A DNA stretch of 64,000 nt from Streptomyces vietnamensis (GTDB taxonomy: Bacteria; Actinomycetota; Actinomycetes; Streptomycetales; Streptomycetaceae). A program made the translations under genes and the position numbers. The stretch is taken from positions 8,692,001-8,756,000 of the forward strand of contig NZ_CP010407.1 in assembly GCF_000830005.1 (NCBI RefSeq), read 5' to 3'. This document shows, in pieces, positions 26,991 through 36,287 of this stretch (positions are counted from its first letter, which is position 1; each line of letters opens with the position of its first letter). The notes beneath the pieces were generated by a model. The model had not been told where the DNA came from. It saw only the letters and a list, made by a program, of their open reading frames with translations, and searched no databases.

Positions 26991-27366
26991 GACTACCTCC
27001 GGTTGAGGGTGATGGCTACGGGAGCGGTGCAACCGGCAGGCTAGGAGTGGTCATGTCAACTTTGAAGGTGTTCCCCGTGAAGACACGGGAAACGTCTCGT
27101 GTTCCGTTCCCGGAGTGTCCGGGGTGTCGATTTCGTGGGGGATCGTCGCCGCCGAGTTCCACCGCCGACTTTCCGAAGCGGTACGAACCCCTGATTACGG
27201 ACAATTCTAGCCGCGGGCGGAAGGGCGGGCACCTGGCCGAGAGGGCCGACGACACCGGCGACGGGACGGGGGCGGTCGTCGCCCCGCGCACCTTGTGGGT
27301 GCTTCGCGAGCGACGACAGGGGCGTCGGGTCGACGCCGCGCCGGTCTCCGCGGGTTCCGGAGACCG
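26991..27366. other. Intergenic, promoter side of the phosphoesterase operon
   Basis: 376 bp with no gene seen. It holds a near-perfect palindrome (27070-27093) and the promoter region of the phosphoesterase operon. TTGACA occurs at 27053-27058 on the minus strand, but no -10 with proper spacing was found. Confidence 0.55.
27070..27093. promoter_or_regulatory. 24-bp near-perfect palindrome upstream of the phosphoesterase operon
   Basis: GTTCCCCGTG, loop AAGA, CACGGGAAAC; 9 of 10 arm positions pair. It lies 80 bp before the start of the operon at 26990 and ~270 bp past the previous gene, so operator is likelier than terminator. It does not match the tandem GTTCACC PHO box. Confidence 0.5.
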
Positions 27367-28644
27367 CTACCTCTGCTGCGTCTCGTCCTTGACCTGCTGG
27401 GCGATCTGCTCCAGTACGGCCTTGGGGTCGGCGGAGGGCGCGACGGCCTTCCCGATGTTGCGCTTGATGGTGTTGCTCGCCTGGAGCCAGGACGGTTCGT
27501 CGACCGGGTAGAGCTGGGCACTGCGCAGTGCGGTCAGGAACTGCTCGGCGCTGGGGTCCGCCGCGGCGTACTGGGACTCCTCGGTGGCGGACACCGTCGA
27601 CGGCAACAGGTGGTAGCGCCCCGCGAACTCGCTCAGGTTCTTGTCCTCGTAGACGAAGTCCAGGAACGAGCTCACCAGTTCGTGGTTGTCGTCGTGCTTG
27701 AAGGCCATCATCCAGTCGGCGACGCCCGCCGCCGGCGGCGTCCGCTCGTCACCCAGCGTGTCCGACACCGGCATCCGCAGCGTGCCGACCTTCATGCCCT
27801 TCGCCCTCGCCTCGTGAAGGAGCGAGGGGTAGCCGTTGACCATGCCGACGTCGCCGCGCAGGAAGGCGGCGAAGGCGTCCTGACGGTTGAGCTGGGCCGG
27901 CGGGATCGGACCGGTGAGGGCCGGCGCGACCAGGTTGTCCTTGATCCAGTTGAACGTCTCGGTGTTCTGCTCGGACGCGATGTTGTAGCCGCCGCTGTCG
28001 TCGGTGTACCCGCCGCCGTTGCTCAGTTCCCAGATCAGGGCTTCGGCGTGTGCCTCCTCGGGGCCGAGCGGCAGGGCGTACGGGTAGAGCACGCCGTCCT
28101 TCTTCAGCGCCTTGGCCGCCGCCTTCAGGTCCGACCAGGTCTTCGGCGGCTTCGCTCCGGCCTCGTCGAAGAGCTCCTCGTTGTAGAAGAGCAGCCGACT
28201 GCTGGCCACGAAGGGCAGGCCGTACAGGTTGCCGTTGACCGTGCCTGCCGCCGCGAGCGGCCGCAGGAAGTTCGCCTCCGCCCTGACGGACAGCACCTCA
28301 CTGGCGGAGTACAGGCGGCCCTGCGCGGCGAAGTCGGAGTACGCGCCCATCAGGGCCACGTCAGGGGCGTTGTCCCCCTCGACCATGCGGGTGACCTCGC
28401 GGTCGACGTCGGCCCACGGGTAGAGCGTGACCTCGACCTTCTTGCCGGGATGAGCGGCGGTGAAGGCGGCGGCCAGTTTGTCCCAGTACGCCTTGGAGCT
28501 GGTCGCCGGGCCGGTGCCGTACTCGGGGGCCACCAGACGCAGGGTCGTCGCATCGCTCCCGGACGAGCCGCAGGCGGTGACGAGGGAGCCCAGTAGTCCG
28601 AATGCGGCCACGGAGACGGTCATGCCGAAAGGTCTTGGTCGCAT
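27367..28644 (-). CDS. ABC-transporter extracellular solute-binding lipoprotein
   Basis: A 425-aa binding protein of the sugar type (SBP_bac_1). The signal peptide ends in a lipobox, LVTAC-GSSG, so it is a lipoprotein. Family signs: AHPGKKVEVTLYPWADVDREVTRMVEGDNAPDVALMG and LPFVASSRLLFYNEELFDEAGAKPPKTWSDL. AGAGG precedes the ATG. No permease or ATPase genes are adjacent in the window, so it is an orphan binding protein that may work with a distant transporter. Sugar specificity is not predictable here. Confidence 0.9.
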   Translation of the reverse strand: MRPRPFGMTVSVAAFGLLGSLVTACGSSGSDATTLRLVAPEYGTGPATSSKAYWDKLAAAFTAAHPGKKVEVTLYPWADVDREVTRMVEGDNAPDVALMGAYSDFAAQGRLYSASEVLSVRAEANFLRPLAAAGTVNGNLYGLPFVASSRLLFYNEELFDEAGAKPPKTWSDLKAAAKALKKDGVLYPYALPLGPEEAHAEALIWELSNGGGYTDDSGGYNIASEQNTETFNWIKDNLVAPALTGPIPPAQLNRQDAFAAFLRGDVGMVNGYPSLLHEARAKGMKVGTLRMPVSDTLGDERTPPAAGVADWMMAFKHDDNHELVSSFLDFVYEDKNLSEFAGRYHLLPSTVSATEESQYAAADPSAEQFLTALRSAQLYPVDEPSWLQASNTIKRNIGKAVAPSADPKAVLEQIAQQVKDETQQR

Positions 28645-29054
28645 GGGTTTTTCCTCTTGCTTTTTTGGACAGTGCGTCGGGAATCATCTCCTGGTCAGGG
28701 GGCGTATTTCGCCTCCTACCGAACGGTTGTGGCATAGCTCCAACAGGGAAGATTCCGCTTGGTGTCTTCCGATATGTCGGCGCTCATTTCATCGCGCGTA
28801 GAACTCTCCACGGTGTCCAAGGCGACTCCGGCGAGGCACATTGACGACCCGCCCGATCAGCCGACACCAGGACGATTTCGACCGGCGCGGAGAGGGCGGC
28901 TCGCGTACGCCTGCTGACGGAGCGGCTCGAACGGGAGGCTGCCGCGGCGGAGGCCGCACCGCAGGCGGAGCGGAAGAACAAAGGCGCGGCAGCCGGAGGC
29001 TCTGCCCCGGTACACGGCGGGAACACGGACGATCGAGGCGGCCGTGCAGCGGCC
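28645..29054. other. Intergenic, 410 bp
   Basis: Contains the promoter side of the binding-protein gene; the sequence up to ~28800 is less GC-rich. A small GGGGGCG/CGCCTCC inverted element at ~28696-28714 could be an operator. No coding sequence was supported in any frame; open frames here are antisense shadows. Confidence 0.5.
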
Positions 29055-29702
29055 TCAACGGCCGGTCGCGCCGAGGAACACCACCGCGCCGGTGATGACG
29101 AGAACGGCGGAGAGGAAGGTGTGGCGCCGCGCCTTGCGCAGCTTCTCCCGCACGATCCACGCGTGAGCCGTCGCCAGCAGCCACCGCAGGTACGGGTCCG
29201 TCCGCGCGATGTTGCGGTGGGCCGTGGCCAGCCCGCGTTCCAGGGCCGCCCGTTCCGCCGCTCCGGCGGTCGGCATCCGCCGGGAGATCTCCATGGCGAT
29301 CCGGCGGTGCCGCAGCAGGCCCTCGACATCCGTGGCCACGGAGCCGAAGTAGTAGCCGGGCGCGGCGTCGAGCTGCTCGCGCAGCCCGCGCAGGGCCGGC
29401 GAGGCGAGGACCGCGGGGGTGGTCAGGGGCGGTACGAGGACCTCACTGGTCTGCCACATCGCCCAGGCGATGCCGAGAAGGGCCACGAGCAGGCCGCCTC
29501 CGGCCCAGAGCGCGTGCGCCCAGTCCCCGATCCGTCCCACGGCGAGCAGCGGCCCCCCGCCGAGCAGCAGCGCGCCGACGGCGCCGGTGGACGCGAGGGT
29601 CCACCGCGCGGCCTCCCGGCTGTCGGCGACGGAGTCCAGCGGCGAGGGCAGGGCGTCGAGGACCGCCGCGCCGGAGTCCCCGGCCGTCGACGGAGCGCTC
29701 AC
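29055..29702 (-). CDS. Three-helix membrane protein beside the CHAT gene
   Basis: A 215-aa protein starting at GTG 29702. Two close hydrophobic helices (GAVGALLLGGGPLLAV and ALWAGGGLLVALLGIAWAMW), a ~100-residue soluble helical region rich in Arg/Glu/Ala (HRRIAMEISRRMPTAG, AERAALERGLATAHRNIARTDPYLRWL), then a C-terminal helix (TFLSAVLVITGAVVFLG). No family was recognised. The layout of paired helices plus soluble segment is similar in shape to SLATT-like membrane effectors, but no sequence link is claimed. Its stop lies far from the CHAT gene, and its GTG overlaps the upstream 53-aa gene. Confidence 0.7.
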   Translation of the reverse strand: MSAPSTAGDSGAAVLDALPSPLDSVADSREAARWTLASTGAVGALLLGGGPLLAVGRIGDWAHALWAGGGLLVALLGIAWAMWQTSEVLVPPLTTPAVLASPALRGLREQLDAAPGYYFGSVATDVEGLLRHRRIAMEISRRMPTAGAAERAALERGLATAHRNIARTDPYLRWLLATAHAWIVREKLRKARRHTFLSAVLVITGAVVFLGATGR

Positions 29703-29860
29703 GGCGACTCCCTGCGGAACACGACACCCAGCGGACCGGGATCGCCGTCCGGCAGGTCCACGTACGGCACCCAGACCTCCTCGTCGAAGTACTCGAGCAG
29801 GCCGTCCTCGTTGACCCGCACCGCGTTCGGCTGCGGGGGCTCTTCCGGGGTGTCCGACAT
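29699..29860 (-). CDS. Small protein coupled to the three-helix membrane protein
   Basis: A 53-aa acidic protein, MSDTPEEPPQPNAVRVNEDGLL, then YFDEEVWVPYVDLPDGDPG. The start at 29860 is chosen by its compact N-terminus; a longer in-frame start at 29920 is possible. Its stop overlaps the next gene by 4 bases (GTGA), which makes coupling likely. It diverges from the CHAT/NTPase gene across 146 bp, so the two units may share a control region. No family recognised. Confidence 0.6.
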   Translation of the reverse strand: MSDTPEEPPQPNAVRVNEDGLLEYFDEEVWVPYVDLPDGDPGPLGVVFRRESP

Positions 29861-30006
29861 GAACTCAGTATGGCAGGAGGCGCAGTTGGCGTGATTGCCT
29901 CGGAGACGTACACCCGACATCCTGGCCGCGCAGGACCGCGTACGGGTGATACGAGTGATACGGGTGATCAGGACCGGGCGCAGGCGCGAACGCGACGGGG
30001 GCTCAC

Positions 30007-33000
30007 GTGATCAAGCTGTCGATCGGCGCCACGAACGTGACGTGCGACATCGGGGGCGTCAGAACCTCACACGTACCGAAGGCACTGAGCCGGCGCACGG
30101 CCGATCTGCTGTGGCGGCTCCACAGGGAGCCGTCGGACGAGCTGTTGCGGGAGACGGGCACCGCGCTCGCCGACCGCTTCCTGGACGGCCCCGCCGGCCG
30201 GGCCCTGTCGGAAGCGCTGGGCCGGCCCGGCCGGCACCGGGTCGGCGTCGAGGCGGCTGACCCCGCGGAGGCGGACCTGCCGTGGGAGACCCTCGTACCA
30301 CCCGGCCGCGGCCTCCCCCTGGCGCTGGACCCCGACGTCGATCTGTACCGGTCGACGCCGCACACCGGAAGGCCGGCCCCCACCGCCCCCGGCGGGCCCC
30401 TGCGCATCGTCGCCGCGGTCGCCGCACCGGACGACAGCTCGGGGCGACTCCTGGACTACGAACGGGAATGGGCGAGGATCCTGGACGCCGTGGAACCCGG
30501 TCGCCGCACGGGCCACCGGGTACGCGTCCTGGAGTGGGGCAGCACGGCGGCGATCCGGTCCGCGCTCGACGCGGAGCCCTGCGACGTCCTGCACATCTCC
30601 TGCCACGCCCGCCCCGGCGCGCTGCTCCTGGAGACCGCCACGGGCGAGGAGGACGCGGTGGACGCGGCCCGCTTCGTACGGGACGTCATGCCGTCCGACG
30701 GCGGGGTGCCCCTCATCGTCCTGGCGGGCTGCTCCACCGCACGGGAGGGACAGGCCGAGCTGCCGGGTCTGGCCAGGAGCCTGCTGGACAACGGGGCCCA
30801 GGCCGTACTGGCGATGAACAGCGCCGTCAGCGACGACTACGCGATCGAACTGTGCGCACGACTGTACGAGGGGCTGATGAGCCGCCCGGACACGGACCTG
30901 CTCACCGTCTTCTCGGAGGTGCGCCGGGAGCTCGCGCGTGAACCGCGCCCGCTTCCCGAGTGGGCGACACCGGCACTGTTCCTCGCCGATCCGGCGTCAC
31001 GGCCGGGCGGCGCCCCCTCCGCAGCGCCTCGCGGCGGCACCTCCTCCGCAGCGCCTCGCGACGGCGCCCCCTTCGCGACGCCCGAGTCCTTCCCCCGGGA
31101 ACCCGACACGCAGGCGGTCGTGGTCGACGGCACGGTCCGCGGGCGGCACGACTTCGTCGGCCGCAGAAGGACCCTGCGGCAGCTGGTCGGCACCGAGCCG
31201 CGGATCCTGCTGCACGGCATCGGCGGCGTCGGCAAGACGAGCCTGGCCGCCGAACTCGTCCGCCGCTTCACGGCCGCCGCGGCGGACGGCGTCGTGGTGG
31301 CCGTCGCCGGTGAGACGGACACCGGCACGATCATGGAGCAGCTGCGCCGCGGCCTTGGCGCCCACTGCGCCCGCAACGGGCTCACGGAGACCGATCCGCT
31401 CCACCAGTGGGTGATCGCCCTGAACGAGCCGGGGCGGGACTGGCGGGAGCTGCTCGGCGCGCCCGCAGGGGCGGCAGCCGTACCGCTCCTGCTCGTCCTC
31501 GACAACGCCGAGGACAACCTGGACGCGGATCACCGGCTCCGCGACGGGGAACTCGCGGAGTTCCTCGATGCCTGGGCCCAGCGGCACGGCACCCTCGTGA
31601 CCAGCAGGTACCCCTTCCCGGTCGCGGGAGTCGAGAACCTGCACCTCGGGCCGCTGACCTGGCAGGAGACCCGGAAGCTGATCTGGCGACTGCCGGGCAT
31701 CGACGCCCTGTCACCGCCCGAGCAGGCTCAGGTGTGGGCGCGTCTGGGAGGCCACCCGCGCTCCCTGGAGTACCTCGACGCGCTGCTGCGGGACGGCGCG
31801 GCACGCTTCGACGAGGTGAGCGCCCGGCTGGGCGCCGCACTGACCGGCCGTGAGGTCGCGCCGGGCGGCGGGCTGGGGCCGATGCTGCACGAGACCGGTG
31901 CGCTGATCGCGCAGGACGTGCTCCTGCCGGAGCTGCTCGCCCGGCTCGACGGGGCGCCCGCGGCACGACGGTTGCTGCTGGGCGCGGCGGTGTACCGGCT
32001 GCCGGTGGACCGGAGGGGTCTCGCATGGCAGATGGCGGAGGCACCGGCCGATCCATCCGATCCATCCGATCCGGCTGACGGGCCCGGGCCGTCCGGCGAG
32101 GAGCTGCCGCCGCCGGAGCCGGACGACTTGGACGAGGCCGTCGCACGGCTCCTGCACCTCGGGCTCCTCGCGCCCGCCGGCGACGGATACCTGGTGCACC
32201 GCTGGACCGCCGCCGCCCTGGTGCGCGTCGCCGGACCGGAACGGCTGACCGGTGCCCATCGCAGGGCGGGCGCGTACTGGGCGTGGCGGAGCGGCACGAC
32301 GACGGCACAGGACGAGTACATCGGCCACGTACTCGAAGCGAGGTTCCACGAACTGGCCGCCGGCCGCGTGCCGAAGGCCGTCGAGCACACACAGCGGGCC
32401 TGTCACGAACTCGAGCGGAGCGGCCAGTGGGCCCGGGAGGAACGGCTGCGGCACCAGGCGCTGTCGATGGCGACGCCCGGGTCGCTGTCCGCCGCCGAAT
32501 GCCTCGCGGAACTCGGCGGCCTTGACGCGCGCAGGGGGCGGTACGCGCAGGCCGAGAGCCGCTACCGCCAGGCGTTGACCCGCTTCGAGGAGCTGGGGGC
32601 CGACGACCTGGTCGCGGGCGTGCTGCACAACCTGGGTCTGCTCGCCGAGGGCCGCGGTGACCACGCCGAGTCCGAGCACCTGTACCGGCAGTCGATGTCG
32701 ATCTCGGAACGCATCGGCGAGCGCGAGCGGGTGGCCGTCACCCTGCACCAGCTCGCGCACCACACCAGTCGCAGGGGCGACGACCGCCTCGCGGAGCAGC
32801 AGTACGTCGAGGCGCTGACCATCTGCGAGGAACTGGGCGATCTCGCGGGGATCGCGGCCGCCCAGCACCAGATCGGCATCCTGGCGTTCCGCGCGAAGGA
32901 CTACACGAAGTCGGAACGGTGCACGCGCGTCGCGCTCTCCCACCACATGACCCTGGGCGACCGGATGAACGAGGGGAACGGCTGGGTCAGGCTGGCGAGG

Positions 33001-34242
33001 ATCGCCCTCGCCCGTTTCGACCACGAGGCGGCGCAGGCGCACGCGAGGACCGCCCTCGAGATCTTCGAAGAGATCGGAAGCAGCACGCACATCGCCGAGA
33101 GCTGCCGACTCCTCGGCGAGATGTCCCGCGATCTCGGGGACGTGTCCTGGGCGGAGGTGTGCTTCTCCCGCGCGAGCGCCGTGTTCGCGGCACTCGGGGA
33201 GCAGGAGAACCTCGCCGCGTGCAACAGGCAACTCGGCGCCGTACGAACCGTCCTGGGGCGAGTGGAGGACGCGGTGCCCTGCACGATCGACGCCTGGCTG
33301 GAAGGGCAGGGGAACCGGGGCGGGCACGAGGACCTCGACTGGCTCGCCGTCCAGCGCATGGAGCTCGGTGCCGACGCCTTCGACCGGATCGTACGGGGGC
33401 ACCTCGACGCCCCGGCAGCGGACGAGGTCACGGACCTCACCACGCGGTACACCCGGTTGCTCGCCTCCTCTCCGAGCCCGTCGCCGCTGGGCAGCGCCTA
33501 CGTACAGCTGGCGATCGCCGCGCTCGCGCGCGGCGAGTACGGGCGGGCCCGGATGCTGCTGACGCGTGCGCTGCCGGTGTGCGAGGCGGCCGGCTACACC
33601 GAGGCCGTCGCCAAGTGCCACGAAGACCTCGGACGCGTGAACCTGGAGACCCGCCACCTGGAGGCGGCAGAGCGAAGCTATCTGGCCGCGCTCGCGCTCT
33701 ACGAACAGCTGGGGAACCACACCAACCGGGCCATCGTGCTCCACCAGCTCGGCCACGTCTGCCAGGAGCGGGGCGCCCACGAAGAGGCGGAGCGGTACCT
33801 CCGTGCCTCGGTGGCCGTGAAGAGACGGCTGGGCAACCAGGCGGGGGTCTCCAACAGCACCTACCACCTGGGCCAGGTCGCCCAGGCGCGGGGGAATCAC
33901 GAGATGGCCGAGCAGTGCTACCGCTCGTGCCTCGCCATCGACGAGGCACAGGGCGCGTGGGCGGAGGTGGCGCTCGACTACGGCGCACTGGGCAACCTGC
34001 GCGCGGAACAGGGACTTCCCGAGGAGGCGGTGCCGCTGCTGGTGCGGGCGCTCTCCCTCAACCAGCGGTTCAAGCCGGACAACTCCGTCCTCAACATCAC
34101 GGCCCTGCGCCGACAGCGCGCCGAGCTCGGCGACGAGGAGTTCACCCGCCTCCTCGGCCGCCACTTCGACCCGGCGTCGGTCTCGGCCGTCCTCTCCCTC
34201 ACCGCGCTGCTGCCGACGCCGGAGCGCCGTACCGGACCATGA
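30007..34242 (+). CDS. CHAT protease / NB-ARC NTPase / TPR protein
   Basis: A 1411-aa three-part signal protein. Residues ~1-330 are a caspase-like CHAT domain: catalytic His in LHISCHARPG (H200) and Cys in VLAGCSTA (C242). Residues ~380-640 are an NB-ARC/STAND NTPase: P-loop HGIGGVGKTS (K410), Walker B LLLVLDNAED (D499), GTLVTSRYPFP as the sensor-like strand. Residues ~825-1350 are a long run of TPR repeats (for example RYAQAESRYRQALTRFEELG). Such proteins sense a ligand through TPRs, oligomerise through the NTPase and cleave a target through CHAT. It is probably an immunity or regulated-death protein, although a developmental regulator cannot be ruled out. GTG start at 30007. Ala/Pro linkers at ~325-365 and short GATCCATCC repeats near 32050-32080 mark flexible, expandable joints. 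Confidence 0.92.
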   Translation: MIKLSIGATNVTCDIGGVRTSHVPKALSRRTADLLWRLHREPSDELLRETGTALADRFLDGPAGRALSEALGRPGRHRVGVEAADPAEADLPWETLVPPGRGLPLALDPDVDLYRSTPHTGRPAPTAPGGPLRIVAAVAAPDDSSGRLLDYEREWARILDAVEPGRRTGHRVRVLEWGSTAAIRSALDAEPCDVLHISCHARPGALLLETATGEEDAVDAARFVRDVMPSDGGVPLIVLAGCSTAREGQAELPGLARSLLDNGAQAVLAMNSAVSDDYAIELCARLYEGLMSRPDTDLLTVFSEVRRELAREPRPLPEWATPALFLADPASRPGGAPSAAPRGGTSSAAPRDGAPFATPESFPREPDTQAVVVDGTVRGRHDFVGRRRTLRQLVGTEPRILLHGIGGVGKTSLAAELVRRFTAAAADGVVVAVAGETDTGTIMEQLRRGLGAHCARNGLTETDPLHQWVIALNEPGRDWRELLGAPAGAAAVPLLLVLDNAEDNLDADHRLRDGELAEFLDAWAQRHGTLVTSRYPFPVAGVENLHLGPLTWQETRKLIWRLPGIDALSPPEQAQVWARLGGHPRSLEYLDALLRDGAARFDEVSARLGAALTGREVAPGGGLGPMLHETGALIAQDVLLPELLARLDGAPAARRLLLGAAVYRLPVDRRGLAWQMAEAPADPSDPSDPADGPGPSGEELPPPEPDDLDEAVARLLHLGLLAPAGDGYLVHRWTAAALVRVAGPERLTGAHRRAGAYWAWRSGTTTAQDEYIGHVLEARFHELAAGRVPKAVEHTQRACHELERSGQWAREERLRHQALSMATPGSLSAAECLAELGGLDARRGRYAQAESRYRQALTRFEELGADDLVAGVLHNLGLLAEGRGDHAESEHLYRQSMSISERIGERERVAVTLHQLAHHTSRRGDDRLAEQQYVEALTICEELGDLAGIAAAQHQIGILAFRAKDYTKSERCTRVALSHHMTLGDRMNEGNGWVRLARIALARFDHEAAQAHARTALEIFEEIGSSTHIAESCRLLGEMSRDLGDVSWAEVCFSRASAVFAALGEQENLAACNRQLGAVRTVLGRVEDAVPCTIDAWLEGQGNRGGHEDLDWLAVQRMELGADAFDRIVRGHLDAPAADEVTDLTTRYTRLLASSPSPSPLGSAYVQLAIAALARGEYGRARMLLTRALPVCEAAGYTEAVAKCHEDLGRVNLETRHLEAAERSYLAALALYEQLGNHTNRAIVLHQLGHVCQERGAHEEAERYLRASVAVKRRLGNQAGVSNSTYHLGQVAQARGNHEMAEQCYRSCLAIDEAQGAWAEVALDYGALGNLRAEQGLPEEAVPLLVRALSLNQRFKPDNSVLNITALRRQRAELGDEEFTRLLGRHFDPASVSAVLSLTALLPTPERRTGP

Positions 34243-34327
34243 CGCGCTGTCCCCGCACGAGGCACACGCCCACCACGCCCGCGCCGGGACCAGCGCCCGT
34301 CGAGGGGGCCGGTGGCGCGGGACGGCG

Positions 34328-34786
34328 TCAGGCGAGGCCGTCCCAGCCCCAGCGCGGAGTGGGGCCGGGGTTGCCGAGGTCCGTACCCGGGGCCGAGGCC
34401 GAGACGTCCTTGGCGATCCGCGTGCCCCAGTCGAAGTACTCCACCACCCGGCGGCGCAGCAGGGCGTCGTCCGGAAGCTCCTTCTCCACGGCCGCCGTCA
34501 TCAGCTCCATCCAGCGCAGTCGCTGTTCCTCCGTGATGCCGAGCCCGAGATGGGCGCGGAGCAGGGCCTGGTGCCCGCCGTGCTCCGCCGTGAACTCGGC
34601 AGGCCCCGAGAAGACCTCGGCCAGCCACACGGCCACGTGCTCCACATGGGTGGCGGTGAAGTCGGCGAAGACGGGTGCGAGGAGAGGGTCGGCCAGGACC
34701 CCCTCGTAGAACGTCTCGGAGAGCCGGCGCAGCGCGTCGGCACCTCCCACGGCCTCGTACAGGGTGTTGGTGTGTTCGGCGCTCAT
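34328..34786 (-). CDS. Group II truncated haemoglobin
   Basis: A 152-aa globin; GGAGGCCTTCC precedes ATG 34786. The 2-on-2 globin fold is suggested by LYEAVGGADALRRLSETFYEGVLADPLL, the proximal His region LLRAHLGLGITEEQRLRW, and Trp at the G8 position (RLRWMELM), a group II feature. Usual size for the family plus a ~20-residue C-terminal tail. Likely role in O2/NO chemistry. No nearby partner gene. Confidence 0.88.
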   Translation of the reverse strand: MSAEHTNTLYEAVGGADALRRLSETFYEGVLADPLLAPVFADFTATHVEHVAVWLAEVFSGPAEFTAEHGGHQALLRAHLGLGITEEQRLRWMELMTAAVEKELPDDALLRRRVVEYFDWGTRIAKDVSASAPGTDLGNPGPTPRWGWDGLA

Positions 34787-34926
34787 GGAAGGCCTCCGTG
34801 ATCCGGGATGCGTCCTCCCAGCTTTCACACAACACGGCCCGGAGCCAAGGATGTTCGCTCTCGGCGGGGCGACAGGGGAATGAGCGACCGTACGAGCAGG
34901 GGCCGCCGTCACCGGGCGTGCCCCGT

Positions 34927-35583
34927 TCAGCCGAGCGAGAGCGGGAACCGCACGCCCGTCCGGGACAGTGCCGCCCGTTCGGTGGTGCTGGGCATGCGAC
35001 GGCCCGTTCCTACCAGCAGCGCGTCCGTATCGGACAGCTCGGCCGGGAAGGGCGCGCCGGCGATCCGCTCGAGGAGTTCACGTGCGGCGCCCAGGCTCTC
35101 CGCGGGCGGTCGTGGCGCCCGCTGCAGCTGCGCCACGAGGTCCAAGTGGTGCAGGGTCCACTCCAGGACGTACGCGGAGAGGTAATCGCCGACGGTGAGC
35201 ACCTCGCCGCGCGTTCCGACCGCGAGGCCGGGGTCGGCGAGCACGGCGGCGCGCCCGGCGGCGGAGCCGACGTCGTCGAGGTGGAACTTCAGCAGCCCCG
35301 GGTCCTCGTACGCGGCGGCGAGCCGTACGGTCAGCGCGTCGAGCGGATCGTCGCCGGTCGGCGGCGCGTCGGCGACCTCCCAGTAGCTCGCGGCGTCGCG
35401 CGTCGGCGGTGTGCCGGCGGGCGTCGCGAGGGTGATCAGGACGTCCTGGGCATCGATGACGAGGTGACACACCAGGTCGCGTACGAGCCAGCCGGTGCAG
35501 CCCGACGGCCGGGCGAAGTCCTCGTCGGCGAGACCGGCGACGGCCTCGCGCAGTGCGGTCCACGAGCGTGAGAAGTCGTCCAC
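34927..35583 (-). CDS. Mycothiol-dependent maleylpyruvate isomerase-like protein
   Basis: A 218-aa protein with an MDMPI N-terminal/DinB-like fold: SRSWTALREAVAGLADEDFARPSGCTGWLVRDLVCHLVIDAQDVL, with His and Asp for metal binding, and EWTLHHLDLVAQL later. These are mycothiol-using enzymes in actinobacteria. GTG start at 35583. Substrate unknown. Confidence 0.82.
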   Translation of the reverse strand: MDDFSRSWTALREAVAGLADEDFARPSGCTGWLVRDLVCHLVIDAQDVLITLATPAGTPPTRDAASYWEVADAPPTGDDPLDALTVRLAAAYEDPGLLKFHLDDVGSAAGRAAVLADPGLAVGTRGEVLTVGDYLSAYVLEWTLHHLDLVAQLQRAPRPPAESLGAARELLERIAGAPFPAELSDTDALLVGTGRRMPSTTERAALSRTGVRFPLSLG

Positions 35584-35645
35584 GTCCGCAAGCTACCAAC
35601 ACGGGCGGCCCGAGAACCGTCGCGTCGACCGTGCCGCTGCGCTGC

Positions 35646-36287
35646 TCAGCTCCCGTCGACGAGGCGCTGGATGCCGGGGCCGTAGAGGTCCGCGAGTCGT
35701 TCGGCGGTGGTGTGGGCGGTGGCGCCGTCAGGACGGTGGAGGCTCAGGGTGGCGCCCAGGCCCAGGAGCTGGCCGGCGATGAGTTCGGCGCGCAGTCGGG
35801 CGTCGGGGCCGGTGAGGACACCGGCGAGGTGGTCGGTGATCTGCTCGCGGAAGCGGGCACGCAGCAGGGTGCGCTCGTCCTCGAAACCGAGGGAGAAGAC
35901 CACGCGCAGGAGCGGGTCGCCGCGGAGCCGGTCGCGGAGGTCGACCATGGTCAGGACGAGGTGCCGGCCGAGGCCGGGAAGCGGAGCGCCGAAGAGTTCG
36001 GCGGCGGCCGGGCGGAAGTCGACGACCGTGTTGAAGAGGGCTTCCTTGGTGCCGAAGCGTTTGACGATCAGGGAGGGGCTCACCCCGGCCGCCGCGGCGA
36101 TGCCGCGCATGGTGACCTCGGCGTACGGCTTGAGCGTGAACGCCCGCCGCGCGGCGCGGATGATGGCATCGCGTCCGGTCTCCGAGCCTTCTGGCCCGCC
36201 ACCGGCGCGGGATTCCCCGGCTTCCCTGCGGACGGTTCGCTCCGCGTCGGCAGTGGCCGGGGAGGCGGGTTCGTCGGCGGTGTTCAT
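35646..36287 (-). CDS. TetR-family regulator of the MFS gene
   Basis: A 213-aa TetR. An N-terminal ~40-residue disordered tail precedes the HTH: EVTMRGIAAAAGVSPSLIVKRFGTKEALF. Its start overlaps the stop of the upstream MFS gene by 4 bases, so both are on one transcript. An inverse pump-regulator pair (pump first) implies autoregulation from the promoter upstream of the MFS gene. Confidence 0.88.
   Translation of the reverse strand: MNTADEPASPATADAERTVRREAGESRAGGGPEGSETGRDAIIRAARRAFTLKPYAEVTMRGIAAAAGVSPSLIVKRFGTKEALFNTVVDFRPAAAELFGAPLPGLGRHLVLTMVDLRDRLRGDPLLRVVFSLGFEDERTLLRARFREQITDHLAGVLTGPDARLRAELIAGQLLGLGATLSLHRPDGATAHTTAERLADLYGPGIQRLVDGS

Noticed and set aside
27030..27120. A PHO box before the phosphoesterase
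   Set aside because: The required tandem GTTCACC-type repeats are absent; the element present is an inverted, not direct, repeat.
31711..34164. An 817-codon minus frame inside the CHAT/NTPase gene
   Set aside because: Antisense shadow of a protein with clear catalytic motifs on the plus strand.
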